This document shows, one piece after another, positions 1 through 9,838 of a DNA stretch of 33,058 bases. The translations under genes and the position numbers were made by a program. The DNA comes from Candidatus Nitrosomaritimum aestuariumsis (lineage in GTDB: Archaea; Thermoproteota; Nitrososphaeria; Nitrososphaerales; Nitrosopumilaceae), in contig JACEMX010000031.1 in assembly GCA_013867335.1 (NCBI GenBank), positions 1 to 33,058 on the forward strand, written 5' to 3'. Each line of letters opens with the position of its first letter. The stretch's first letter is position 1. The notes beneath the pieces were generated by a model that made no database searches, was not told where the DNA came from, and saw only the letters and a list, made by a program, of their open reading frames with translations.

Positions 1-59
1 CAGTTGGTTGTGTTATGTCGTCAGTTGGTTGTGTTATGTCGTCAGTTGGTTGTGTTATA
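1..59. repeat. 21-bp tandem repeat (cagttggttgtgttatgtcgt), at least 2.8 copies, truncated by window edge; encodes TQPTDDI on minus strand
   Basis: Direct reading: units at 1-21, 22-42 and 43-59 (partial, then diverging). Confidence 0.95.
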
Positions 60-727
60 GTTTCAAAAAACTCAAAATTTGTAGTAATTTCTTTTTCAGC
101 ATAATGAGCCTTGACAGAATAAACGCCATCTAATTTGAAATTAACACCTGCCTTGACTAGAAAACTAGTTGAAAATTCTAAATTTTTGTCAATTGTTCCA
201 AAATAAAATCCTGCTGGAGTTCCAAATGGATCATAAATTCCAATTAACACAGTTGGAGATTCCAATGAGGATACTAGCCCAGAAATTTTTACAGTTTCCC
301 CATCTGTATACACTTCTTTTTCTGTGGTCAATAAAATAATTTCAGGAATAATATCATCGTTTAGAATTGGATCCGGTAAGATTTCTCCCCCATTAATTAC
401 AAAAATCTCTTCTTGACTAATTTTCTTGTAGTCTATTTTTATCTTGTAGGTTCCAGAAATATCATAGAATGGAGAATCTAAAGAGATTACTTTAGAAAAA
501 GATCCCGTTTCATCCAATTCTAAATTATTTGCAGATAAAATTTTTCCATTTGGATCATAAACACTAACAGCAACTATCGGCATAGTGAATTCTGGAATAA
601 TTCCAGAAAGTGTCAATTTGTCTCCAGTTTTGTATTCTGATTTATCAAAATCAACTAAAATATCCTGTGCAAAGCTTTCCGAAATTAAAGATAAAGATAC
701 TACGGCTACCACTAGCAGCATCCACAC
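2..727 (-). CDS. Secreted/surface beta-sandwich repeat protein, partial (C-terminus beyond window start), with TQPTDDI heptad repeats
   Basis: Open minus-strand frame running off the left edge. By-eye translation begins (V)WMLLVVAVVSLSLISESFAQDILVDFDKSEYKTGDKLTLSGIIPEF (signal peptide plus domain) and ends in ...FFETITQPTDDITQPTDDITQPT. Start GTG at 727 or ATG at 721. Confidence 0.75.
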   Translation of the reverse strand, partial: MWMLLVVAVVSLSLISESFAQDILVDFDKSEYKTGDKLTLSGIIPEFTMPIVAVSVYDPNGKILSANNLELDETGSFSKVISLDSPFYDISGTYKIKIDYKKISQEEIFVINGGEILPDPILNDDIIPEIILLTTEKEVYTDGETVKISGLVSSLESPTVLIGIYDPFGTPAGFYFGTIDKNLEFSTSFLVKAGVNFKLDGVYSVKAHYAEKEITTNFEFFETITQPTDDITQPTDDITQPT

Positions 728-796
728 TTTGTTTCCTAGCACATATCTAAAATCGTAATTTTGTATTTAATAATCACGTAGAAATTATACTTTTAT

Positions 797-1978
797 CTAT
801 TTGATGTTAATTGATGTGGATAAAAAATCAGAAAGGGGTATTTGCTCTGACAAAGAAGTCCAAACAAAAGTTTGAATGGTAAAATTTCCAGAATTTTTTG
901 GAAGCCAAGATTGAGAAACATCTAGATTTTGATTTCCCGAAAGATTTCCTGAAACCCAGGAGAGGGATACAACTTTGTCATCTTGATCTTTTACCTGAAT
1001 TAAATATACAAATGGTTGATCAAAATTTTGTTCATTGATAATAGATCCAACAATTTGAATCCTGTTGTTAACGCCAAAAGAATCAAGTTGGTTTCCCATG
1101 CTATTGGTAAAAGAGATTGGAAGATTAGAAACACGTTCTAATGTTGGAATTGATGAATTTACTTTTGATAATGAAATGATTTCTAAATTATCTGCAGTAG
1201 TGTATGGTTTTGGCAACGTATAATCAATATATTTTGCATAAATTCCATCTCCTGGCAAAGCTAACAATCTACTTCCACTTGAAGACAAGTTTTGAGTAAA
1301 TGAAATTGTAGCAACGAAAACACCTGAACTTTCTGAAGTTTCAACAGCATCAACATCAATTCCAGCTAAATCCGAATCCGAAGATACTTCTACCATAATG
1401 GTATCTAAAGCCTCAGGATTAAGATTAAGATCAGGATCTATTACTCTAATCATGGCAGTTTTATCAGAAAGATAATTACTTTCAGAGAATTGAGTATCCC
1501 CTAAATTCCAAGATACAGGAACCGATTCAGTTAGAACAACTCCATCGGCAAATTCAAATGAAATTGTGATAGCAGAATCTCTTTCTGTTTCCAAAAATCC
1601 ACTTGTGGGCCCATTGCCCAAAGTCCGTGGCATGGTGTCAAACTCACCATCACCGTCAACATCATGAAGAAATCCAGTTAATGTAACTTCAGCTGTGAAT
1701 ATACCGGTGTTAGTTCCAGTTTCAGTGAATCTATAAGGTTCAAGGGATTTTTCATTGGTTGAAATTTTTATGGGGTTAAAATTGTCATCTCCAATTGTAT
1801 CAATCAAATGCCTATCAGTATTCCAGCTAGGCGCTAAAATTGTAATTCTCATTTTATCAGTCCAAGAGTAGGAAGGTTTATCGGTAAAAATTGGAGCATA
1901 TGGTTTTTCATAGTCAGGAATTTGTTGAGCAAAAGCAGGAGTGAAAAAAATTGCAAAAATTAAAAAATATTGTAACAT
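797..1978 (-). CDS. Secreted S-layer-like surface protein (thaumarchaeal)
   Basis: Signal peptide MLQYFLIFAIFFTPAFAQQ; repeated beta-sandwich domains; 'VIDPDLNLNPEALDT' motif also present in the 1069-aa protein at 21685-24894. Confidence 0.7.
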   Translation of the reverse strand: MLQYFLIFAIFFTPAFAQQIPDYEKPYAPIFTDKPSYSWTDKMRITILAPSWNTDRHLIDTIGDDNFNPIKISTNEKSLEPYRFTETGTNTGIFTAEVTLTGFLHDVDGDGEFDTMPRTLGNGPTSGFLETERDSAITISFEFADGVVLTESVPVSWNLGDTQFSESNYLSDKTAMIRVIDPDLNLNPEALDTIMVEVSSDSDLAGIDVDAVETSESSGVFVATISFTQNLSSSGSRLLALPGDGIYAKYIDYTLPKPYTTADNLEIISLSKVNSSIPTLERVSNLPISFTNSMGNQLDSFGVNNRIQIVGSIINEQNFDQPFVYLIQVKDQDDKVVSLSWVSGNLSGNQNLDVSQSWLPKNSGNFTIQTFVWTSLSEQIPLSDFLSTSINIK

Positions 1979-2029
1979 TAAGAGAATAACTATTTGATTT
2001 GATTTAATCTTTGACTTGGAATTAATTTT

Positions 2030-2260
2030 CTAGGATTCTTCATCTGGTAAAGAAATTGCCAAGATATTATCACCACGTAAAAGAATTTTTCCTAATTTTA
2101 TTGGGTTTTCTTCTGAAACATCTTCAGCATCATTCAGTGTCAGATTCATATGAACATCAAAGTCTACAAGATTTCCCTTTACAGTTTTGTTATTTCTAAG
2201 TCGTAATAAAACAGATTTGTCTTTACTTTGACTCATCAGATTAGAAATTTCGTCGGCCAT
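2030..2260 (-). CDS. Sm-like (LSm) RNA-binding protein
   Basis: 76 aa with Sm1/Sm2-like motifs: 'VLLRLRNNKTVKGNLVDFDVHMNLTLNDAEDV' and 'KILLRGDNILAISLP'. Confidence 0.9.
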   Translation of the reverse strand: MADEISNLMSQSKDKSVLLRLRNNKTVKGNLVDFDVHMNLTLNDAEDVSEENPIKLGKILLRGDNILAISLPDEES

Positions 2261-2272
2261 CTACTTCACTAA

Positions 2273-5200
2273 CTATTGTTTTTTCTTACTAACCTGCATG
2301 TAAAGGTCAACAGTACCACTTCCAATTGGAATGTTACTTCCGACAATAACATTTTCAGTGATACCTTTCAATTGCTCTATCTCTCCGCCTAATGCAGCAT
2401 GAGCTATTGTAGGTACTGTGATTTCAAATGCTGCTCTTGCAAGAACACTGTCTTTAGTTCCAGCAATTCCATGACGTCCAATTTGTTGCATGTATCCTTT
2501 AGAGCACATCAAATCGGCTACTAACATAATGTACCTATTATCAACTTCCAATCCTTGATCTCCAAGAGTATTGTTTAGCTCATCAATCAACGCATTTCTT
2601 GATGCCTCAATTCCTAGAGTTCCTGCAATTTCAAATACATTGTTTGTTCTAACATTTTTCTTATCAATTCCTTTTACTTCAAGAACTTTTGCAATGTTTG
2701 ATCCAGTTGTTTGGATTATCCACTCATCATCTTTTTGTACCAAAGTTACACGAGCAATGTCTGGAACTCCTTTTACAGTAGAATTGAGAACTTTGTTTCT
2801 AATTGCAATAACAGTAGGTGCATCAGATTCTTCAACCAGTTTTAAGGTAATTAGTTCCCCAGTTGTTTCTGTCTTGAATTTTTTGTTAGATTGTAATGCG
2901 GTTTCTACTTCAGTTATGCTGCAACCTCTGTTTCTTAACTTGTTAGGACTAAGTATTAGTCGGATTTCAGTGTTATAGTCAGTTTCACTATCTTCAATCA
3001 AGTCTGTAATTTTGGTTTGTAAAATATTTCTTGCAACTTCGATTGATTTTTCTCTTGATTTTTTAGACTCTTCATCAAGGTAAATATCCATAGTTGGAGT
3101 TACTGGTTTCTTTCGTGCATCAACTAACTCTATTAATCTTGGAAGACCCAAGGTTACGTTTCTTTCTTTAATTCCTGCAAAGTGGAATGTTCTTAGTGTC
3201 ATTTGAGTTCCCGGCTCACCAATTGATTGAGCAGTAACAATTCCCACGGCTTGACCAGGTTCAACTTTAGCCTTGTTATACAATGAAAGACCTTTTTTAC
3301 CTACAATAGTAACACCTTCTTTGCTTAATTTTGAGTCTATCAAGCCATCGGTTACAAGTTTCTTCAATCTTGGATTGAATGTTTTTGTGTATTTTTTGGT
3401 AATTTCCTCAATCTCATCTTTTGTTGCCTTCTTTCCAGAGTCAACAATGGTTTGAGATTCAATTAATCTATTGATGTTAAATGCCTCACCATGATCACTT
3501 TTTGCCACATCAATACCATCCTCTCCATATAGGAATTGGATGATATGTCCATGAGGATCTCTAACTGTTCCATCATATTCTAACCTAATGTGTTCAAGTG
3601 CGTTAATCAATCTACGCTGCATGTATCCACTCTGTTGGGTTCTAACTGCTGTATCTACCAGACCTTCTCTTCCACCCATTGCATGGAAGAAAAATTCTAG
3701 TGTTGATAGACCTTCTCTGTAATTTGATTTTACAAATCCTTTTGCATCAGGATTTGTTTCGTGTTCCTGGAAGTGGGGTAAAGCACGATTATGATAACCA
3801 GAGTGTAATCTATTTCCTCTTCTTGATTGTTGTCCCAATGCACCTGCCATCTGACCAATATTCAATGCAGAGCCTCTAGCTCCGGTTGTTGCCATTATTC
3901 TTCCAGAATTACTTTGATCAAGTGATTGATCTGCTGTGTTTCCTGCTTTGTCTCTGGCTTTACCGAGCTCATTTACAATGTATGCTTCAAGTGCTTCTTC
4001 TGGTTTCATACCTCTTGTTAGTTTTAGAGTACCTTTTTCATATTGATCTGTTAAATCAGAAATTACGTCATAGGTTTCCTGAATATCATCTAAGATTTGC
4101 TGTTTGTTTTTCTCAGGGATTTCCAAGTCTGCAAAACCATAACTGAATCCATAATGAGTAATGTATTGTTTTACCATAATCAAGATAGAGTTTAGGAAAG
4201 ATTTTGCTTCTGCATTTCCATAATCTTTGGCAATTCTATGCAGAACACTTTCTGGTTCTTCAGCACCGATTGAAGCCTTGTCAATTACTCCGCTGATTAG
4301 CTCACCTTGTTTGATTACTACATCTTTTGGTGCTCCTTTAGTTCCTTTGGACCATTTTGATGTTATGACATAATTGAAGTCTTTAGGTAAGAATAGGGAG
4401 AATAGTTGTTTTCCTGTATATGCGGGACCATCTTTTGTTTTTGTTCCGGGTTTTGGAAGTGGTCCAGAATAACCTCCCAACATTGCAAGGTTGGAAAATT
4501 CTTGAATTGAAAGAGTAGTATCATCTTTTGTAAGAAGATATGCACCAGTTACAAAGTCTCTTAGTGCACCGATAATTGGACCGCCATATCTTGGAGAGAT
4601 TAATTGGTCTTGAACTCTCATAAGTAAGATAGCTTCTGCTCTTGCTTCTTCGCTTTGTGGAACGTGTAAGTTCATCTCATCTCCATCAAAGTCTGCATTG
4701 TATGGTGGACAGACAGATGGATGTAATCTGAAGGTTCGTCCTGGCAATACTCTAACGTAGTGGGCCATAATGGACATTTGGTGAAGTGATGGTTGTCGGT
4801 TAAACATTACAATATCACCATCAGCAAGATGTCTTTCCACAAGATATCCTATTTCAAGGGTCTCAGCAATTATTGAACGGTCTTCAACAAAATCAAGTCG
4901 TATCTTTACACCATCAGGTCTTACAATATAGTTTACACCGGGGAATTTGTTTGGTCCATTAATTACAAGTTGTCTCATTCTTTCAATGTTCCATTCAGTG
5001 ACAATTTCTGGAATGGTAAGCTTCATGGCAATTTGTTCAGGCACACCGACCTCAGACAAATCGAGATTTGGATCAGGTGAGATTACAGTCCTACTTGAAA
5101 AGTCTACTCTTTTTCCAGATAGTGAGCCTCTAAATCTTCCTTCTTTACCTTTGAGTCTTTGTGTTAATGTTTTAAGTGGTCTTCCAGAACGATGGTGAGC

Positions 5201-6067
5201 TTGGGGAATTCCAGATACTTCGTTATCAAAGTAAGTAGTTGCATGGTATTGTAACAAGTCAACTAAATCCTGAACAATAAGAGGCGGAGTTCCTGCTTCT
5301 TTGCTTTCTTTTAGTCTCTGATTTACTCTAATGATATCTACCATCTTGTGTGTTAAATCATCTTCAGATCGTATTCCTGTTTCAAGGATGATAGATGGTC
5401 TTACCGTTACAGGAGCTACTGGCATTGCCTGTAGGACAAACCATTCTGGTCTTGCAGTGACAGGATCGTATGAAAGAAGTTTCAAGTCATCATCAGTAAT
5501 TTGGGAAAATCTTTCTCTAATGGTAATTGGAAGTAATCTGTGTTCTCCAATCTCTGTCTTTTCTACAAAGATAGTTGGTTTTGTAAATATTAGTTCGTAT
5601 TGTGTTTTTCCACAATGAGGACATTCTTTTGCCTTCTTTGCTTTTTCAATAATTTGTTCTGGAATACGTTTCTGAGAGATTAGGGTGTAGGCCAAATGCT
5701 TTTCTTTAATTGCTTGGAATTCATCAAGATCTTCTTGAGGTACTCTTAATCTAGCACATGATCTGCAAGTTGATTGTAATAGTTTGTGAATATTATCAAT
5801 AAATGCAATATGTAAAATTGGTTCTGCAAGCTCGATATGTCCAAAGTGGCCAGGGCATCTTGCAGCAGTGTTTCCACATGTAAGACATTTTTGTCCAGGT
5901 TCCAGGGTTCCTAGTCGTCCATCCATTAATCCTCCTTGAACAGGCATTCCATCTTCATCATAAGTTTCAGGAGCTGTGATTTCAGCAACAGAGTATTTTC
6001 TTATTTCAGTTGGGGACCATACTGAGAATCTTATCCCGTCAATTGATTTGATTGCTTGAACAGACAT
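2273..6067 (-). CDS. rpoA: DNA-directed RNA polymerase subunit Rpo1 (A), unsplit A'+A'' fusion
   Basis: Catalytic NADFDGDEMNLHVP, zinc motifs CLTCGNTAARCPGHFGH and CPHCGK, and A'' motif EPGQAVGIVTAQSIGEPGTQMTLRTFHFAG, all in one 1264-aa frame. Confidence 0.98.
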   Translation of the reverse strand: MSVQAIKSIDGIRFSVWSPTEIRKYSVAEITAPETYDEDGMPVQGGLMDGRLGTLEPGQKCLTCGNTAARCPGHFGHIELAEPILHIAFIDNIHKLLQSTCRSCARLRVPQEDLDEFQAIKEKHLAYTLISQKRIPEQIIEKAKKAKECPHCGKTQYELIFTKPTIFVEKTEIGEHRLLPITIRERFSQITDDDLKLLSYDPVTARPEWFVLQAMPVAPVTVRPSIILETGIRSEDDLTHKMVDIIRVNQRLKESKEAGTPPLIVQDLVDLLQYHATTYFDNEVSGIPQAHHRSGRPLKTLTQRLKGKEGRFRGSLSGKRVDFSSRTVISPDPNLDLSEVGVPEQIAMKLTIPEIVTEWNIERMRQLVINGPNKFPGVNYIVRPDGVKIRLDFVEDRSIIAETLEIGYLVERHLADGDIVMFNRQPSLHQMSIMAHYVRVLPGRTFRLHPSVCPPYNADFDGDEMNLHVPQSEEARAEAILLMRVQDQLISPRYGGPIIGALRDFVTGAYLLTKDDTTLSIQEFSNLAMLGGYSGPLPKPGTKTKDGPAYTGKQLFSLFLPKDFNYVITSKWSKGTKGAPKDVVIKQGELISGVIDKASIGAEEPESVLHRIAKDYGNAEAKSFLNSILIMVKQYITHYGFSYGFADLEIPEKNKQQILDDIQETYDVISDLTDQYEKGTLKLTRGMKPEEALEAYIVNELGKARDKAGNTADQSLDQSNSGRIMATTGARGSALNIGQMAGALGQQSRRGNRLHSGYHNRALPHFQEHETNPDAKGFVKSNYREGLSTLEFFFHAMGGREGLVDTAVRTQQSGYMQRRLINALEHIRLEYDGTVRDPHGHIIQFLYGEDGIDVAKSDHGEAFNINRLIESQTIVDSGKKATKDEIEEITKKYTKTFNPRLKKLVTDGLIDSKLSKEGVTIVGKKGLSLYNKAKVEPGQAVGIVTAQSIGEPGTQMTLRTFHFAGIKERNVTLGLPRLIELVDARKKPVTPTMDIYLDEESKKSREKSIEVARNILQTKITDLIEDSETDYNTEIRLILSPNKLRNRGCSITEVETALQSNKKFKTETTGELITLKLVEESDAPTVIAIRNKVLNSTVKGVPDIARVTLVQKDDEWIIQTTGSNIAKVLEVKGIDKKNVRTNNVFEIAGTLGIEASRNALIDELNNTLGDQGLEVDNRYIMLVADLMCSKGYMQQIGRHGIAGTKDSVLARAAFEITVPTIAHAALGGEIEQLKGITENVIVGSNIPIGSGTVDLYMQVSKKKQ

Positions 6068-9000
6068 TATACTTTCTCCTTTATCAATAGTCTTGGGGCC
6101 ACATTCAAACTCTGCATTTCTTGTAATAATAATTTGAATGCATATGCAACAGAGACTGAAGATACTTTGGCTTTATCACCACAAACTCTGCAAACATATT
6201 TTCTTTGTTTAACATCATGATAAGCAACTAATCCACATCTCTCACAAACAAAGATATCAGCTTTGTCAGACTCATCTAGTAATCTATCTTTTAAAATCAT
6301 GGAAGCACCATAAGCAATTAAACAATCTCGTTCCATTTCTCCAAATCTCAAACCACCACCTCTTGCTCTTCCTTCAGTTGGTTGCTTAGTTAACATTTGG
6401 ACTTGACCTCTTGCTCTTGCATGTATTTTGTCTGCAACCATGTGATGTAGTTTTTGATAATAAACAACTCCAATGAAAACTTCTACTGGGAATGCTTTTC
6501 CAGTTCGTCCATCATACATTATTTCTTTACCAGAATATTTGAAACCTGCTGCATCCATGACAGGCTTTACTTCTTCAATCTTTTCTCCAACAAATGCAGA
6601 ACCATCAAATTGACTTCCTCTTAGTGCACCTGCTTTTCCACAAATAGATTCCATCATCATCCCTACTGTCATTCTAGATGGGAAAGCATGGGGATTAATC
6701 AAAACATCTGGGGAAATTCCATCTGCAGTATATGGTAAATCTTCTCCTTTAGCTAAAATACCTAAAACTCCTTTTTGCCCATGTCTTGATGCAAATTTAT
6801 CTCCAATCTCAGGGATTCTCATATCCCTTGCTCTAATTTTATACATTTTTCCACCTTCATTTGATTGAGTCATTACGACAGTGTCTATTACACCAGTCTC
6901 TGATGGTCTAACACCAATTGAAGTATCACGTCGGTATGGTCCAGTTGATTCAAACTCTCTGTATTCTTCCATAAATCTTGGTGGACTTGTTTTTCCTATT
7001 AGGATGTCACCACCTTTTACTGAAGCCTCAGCTGCTACAACACCATCTTCTTCTAAAAGACGATATGCTTTTTCGCCTTTGTATCCTCTAATGTTATCTT
7101 CAGCATTAGGAATTTCAAAATTATCACGCATTCCACCTGGGTATTGTTTTGCTTCTGCATCATAAACTCTAAAGAAGAATGTTCTTCCTAAACCTCTATC
7201 AACTGAAGACTTGCTCAAAACAATTGCATCTTCAATGTTGTAACCATCAAAAGGTAAAACAGCAACAACACAATTTTGACCAGCAGGTCTGTCTTCTAGT
7301 CCAAGTAATTTCATTGCTTTTGTGTTTACCATAGGAGTTTGAGGATATAGCATCAAGTGTTGTCTGACATATGTACTGGTATTCATCATAGGTGTGGAAA
7401 ATCCTAAACTTTGTTTTGCCATTGCAGATTCGTATGTGTTTCTTGGAGATTGGTTGTGTTCTGGATATGGAATAATAGAAGCGCCAGCTCCCAGAATTGA
7501 TGGTGGGAATACTTCAAGATGGGTGTGTTTCTTGGTATCTTTTTCATCTAACGTAACATAGCAGTTTTCTTCTTCATTTGCATCAATTAATTCAAGAACT
7601 CCCATTCTCAAAAGATCATTCCATGAAAGAAGTTTCTTTGCCACTTTGTCTAAAAGTTCTTGAGTGAGTAATGATCTGCCATCTTTGATAATTATTAACG
7701 GTCTAAGAACTCGACCTGCATTACAATTTACATAGAGCCTTTTTGTTGCACCTTCAACATCTGATTGATGGAATGAAATTCCAACATGTGGATGAATTTT
7801 TGAATTCCTCCTTAACTCTCTTAGGGACTCGGCTAGTTGTTCGCCATCTTTGAAATATCCAATAAGACGACCATCAACAAATATTCTGGTTCCATCTTTT
7901 TTCAAGTCCTCTTTTGCATCAAAGAAATGTACCGTTCCAAGATCGTATAGTTTTTCAACAATTTCTTCAGATGGTATGTTAACTGAAATAATTCCTGAAA
8001 GTGCGAGATTTTTAACAAGGCCACAGTTTGAGCCTTCTGGTGTTTCACTTGGACAAATTCTTCCAAAGTGAGTAGCGTGAAGGTCTCTTGCCTCAAAGTT
8101 TGGTTGGGTTCTACTTAGAGGAGATTGAATTCTTCTAAGATGACTGATTGTTGAAAGATAATTTGTCCTATCAAGTAGTTGTGTTACACCTACTCTTCCT
8201 CTACCCCAGTTACCGGTTGCAATTGCATTGTTTAATTTATCACTAATAATTCCAGGACGAATTGCCGCAGCTACTGCATTGATTCCTCTTTTTTGTCCAG
8301 ATCTCTCTAATTGGTATTTCATATCTCGGACCAAATTTCTAAAGGCAGTTCTGAAAAGATCTGCTAACATTTGTCCTGCAAATTTGATAACCTTATTTCC
8401 ATAATGGTCCTTGTCATCAGGATCAATCCAACCTAGTCTTAACTCTAATAATTTACAAGCAGCTTCTCCCAAAAATTGTGCTTTTTCTTTTCTGTTTTCT
8501 GGATGTTTACCCAAGTGTGGTAATAAACCCCAGTCCAAAAGAGTTTCAGCTCTTTTTATCTGGAACTCTTCTAACATACCTGGAGCGATACGTTTACTGA
8601 TATACACAATTGAGTCTTTTGATGTTGGAACATCGGCTGCTTTTTCAAATGACCCTTCTAATTCATCTTGAACTTCATCAACTAAAGAAACTGCTGCTGC
8701 AATTTCTTTGTCTGATTCTAATCCAAGTGCCCTCATTAAAATTACAACTGGGATGTCTACTGGAGAGCCAGGAATTCTAGCTACAATAAGACCATCATTT
8801 TTCATTACTAGTTCTAATTTTGCACGGTAACCAACAATTGAAGAATATACTTTAGCTTTGAAAACAATATTTCCACCAACAGTTTCTCTATCGACAATTA
8901 TTTTGTTGTAAGAAAGATCTTCTAATCCAACAATTACTCTTTCAGAACCGTTAATGATAAAGTAACCACCAGGATCATTAGGATCCTCTCCATGTTCAAC

Positions 9001-9414
9001 TAATTTTTGGGATGAAAAGTTATTCAAAATACAGGCATTTGATTTTGCCATAACTGGTACATCTCCGATGTGTACAAATCTTGATTCAAGAATTTTTCCA
9101 TCCTCAATCACACTTGCCTCCATCATGACAGGTGCAGAGTATGAAACATTTCTTAGTCGAGCTTCTGCAGGAGTAATATGAGTAATAGAACCATCAAGCT
9201 CCATCATTCTTGGTTGTTGTAGTTTTACCTTACCTAGTTGAATTTTGTATGGATATTCTGCATTCTCAATTTCAATTTGTCCGACTTCGTTAATGATACT
9301 TTGAAGACCTCTTTCCAAAAATTCATCAAATGAATTAAGATGCTGTCTTGCAATTCCTTCTCTTTTGAGAATGTCTTGAATAATTGGCCAGCGTTTAGTT
9401 GAAGGATCTACCAT
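6067..9414 (-). CDS. rpoB: DNA-directed RNA polymerase subunit Rpo2 (B)
   Basis: 1115 aa; GRICPSETPEGSNCGLVKNLA, GDKFASRHGQKGVLG, and C-terminal zinc motif CERCGLVAYHDVKQRKYVCRVCG. Confidence 0.98.
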   Translation of the reverse strand: MVDPSTKRWPIIQDILKREGIARQHLNSFDEFLERGLQSIINEVGQIEIENAEYPYKIQLGKVKLQQPRMMELDGSITHITPAEARLRNVSYSAPVMMEASVIEDGKILESRFVHIGDVPVMAKSNACILNNFSSQKLVEHGEDPNDPGGYFIINGSERVIVGLEDLSYNKIIVDRETVGGNIVFKAKVYSSIVGYRAKLELVMKNDGLIVARIPGSPVDIPVVILMRALGLESDKEIAAAVSLVDEVQDELEGSFEKAADVPTSKDSIVYISKRIAPGMLEEFQIKRAETLLDWGLLPHLGKHPENRKEKAQFLGEAACKLLELRLGWIDPDDKDHYGNKVIKFAGQMLADLFRTAFRNLVRDMKYQLERSGQKRGINAVAAAIRPGIISDKLNNAIATGNWGRGRVGVTQLLDRTNYLSTISHLRRIQSPLSRTQPNFEARDLHATHFGRICPSETPEGSNCGLVKNLALSGIISVNIPSEEIVEKLYDLGTVHFFDAKEDLKKDGTRIFVDGRLIGYFKDGEQLAESLRELRRNSKIHPHVGISFHQSDVEGATKRLYVNCNAGRVLRPLIIIKDGRSLLTQELLDKVAKKLLSWNDLLRMGVLELIDANEEENCYVTLDEKDTKKHTHLEVFPPSILGAGASIIPYPEHNQSPRNTYESAMAKQSLGFSTPMMNTSTYVRQHLMLYPQTPMVNTKAMKLLGLEDRPAGQNCVVAVLPFDGYNIEDAIVLSKSSVDRGLGRTFFFRVYDAEAKQYPGGMRDNFEIPNAEDNIRGYKGEKAYRLLEEDGVVAAEASVKGGDILIGKTSPPRFMEEYREFESTGPYRRDTSIGVRPSETGVIDTVVMTQSNEGGKMYKIRARDMRIPEIGDKFASRHGQKGVLGILAKGEDLPYTADGISPDVLINPHAFPSRMTVGMMMESICGKAGALRGSQFDGSAFVGEKIEEVKPVMDAAGFKYSGKEIMYDGRTGKAFPVEVFIGVVYYQKLHHMVADKIHARARGQVQMLTKQPTEGRARGGGLRFGEMERDCLIAYGASMILKDRLLDESDKADIFVCERCGLVAYHDVKQRKYVCRVCGDKAKVSSVSVAYAFKLLLQEMQSLNVAPRLLIKEKV

Positions 9415-9666
9415 CTAAATTTCCACCACGTATCTATAGTAAAGGCTCTCTCCTGCAGTAGGACTTTTTCTAGTAATTTTTATCATGTCTCCTGGTTTTA
9501 CTCCAAGCTCCAGAATTGCGGGATCATTTACAAAAATTAATGGTAATTCAGTGGGTTTACAATTGTATTTTTTTAAAACATCTTCTGCTTCTTTTTTGGA
9601 TATAATCTCATGTTTTGGAACATAAACATGGTCAGGTACAAGGATTTGATTTTTCTTAGTTGCCAA
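9415..9666 (-). CDS. rpoH: DNA-directed RNA polymerase subunit Rpo5 (H)
   Basis: 83 aa; 'LVPDHVYVPKHEIISKKEAEDVLKKYNCKPTELPLIFVNDPAI...KPGDMIKITRKSPTAGESLYYRYVV'; directly upstream of rpoB. Confidence 0.96.
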   Translation of the reverse strand: MATKKNQILVPDHVYVPKHEIISKKEAEDVLKKYNCKPTELPLIFVNDPAILELGVKPGDMIKITRKSPTAGESLYYRYVVEI

Positions 9667-9838
9667 TTTTCATAACCTCACGACGAACATTAGATGTAGC
9701 GATAAATAATACACACAAACTGTCAAATTTTCGCTTTGAGGTTAATATATATCTAATCTGAAATTCGTCAGGGTTTTTTCTTTTTAGTCAATTATATTTT
9801 TCATAACGTTAAATAGTATAAATTTGAGCGTACAATTG

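Noticed and set aside
1-59. Possible CRISPR array (21-bp repeats)
   Set aside because: Contiguous in-frame tandem units with no spacers; coding repeat.
2571-5618. Plus-strand ORFs (2571-2978, 3273-3455, 3679-3879, 3886-4146, 4947-5198, 5331-5618) and minus 4363-4545
   Set aside because: Antisense or out-of-frame shadows of rpoA; translations lack family motifs and have biased composition.
6881-8671. ORFs 6881-7165, 7850-8071, 7902-8096 and 8411-8671
   Set aside because: Overlap rpoB in alternative frames; no independent support.
9673-9744. Inverted pair TAACCTCA / TGAGGTTA upstream of rpoH
   Set aside because: Short 8-bp arms 56 bp apart; plausible by chance without conservation data.
9667-9838. 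Possible tRNA or structured RNA in the rpoH/PEFG intergenic region
   Set aside because: No cloverleaf or GTTCRANNC-type signature visible; explained by divergent promoters.
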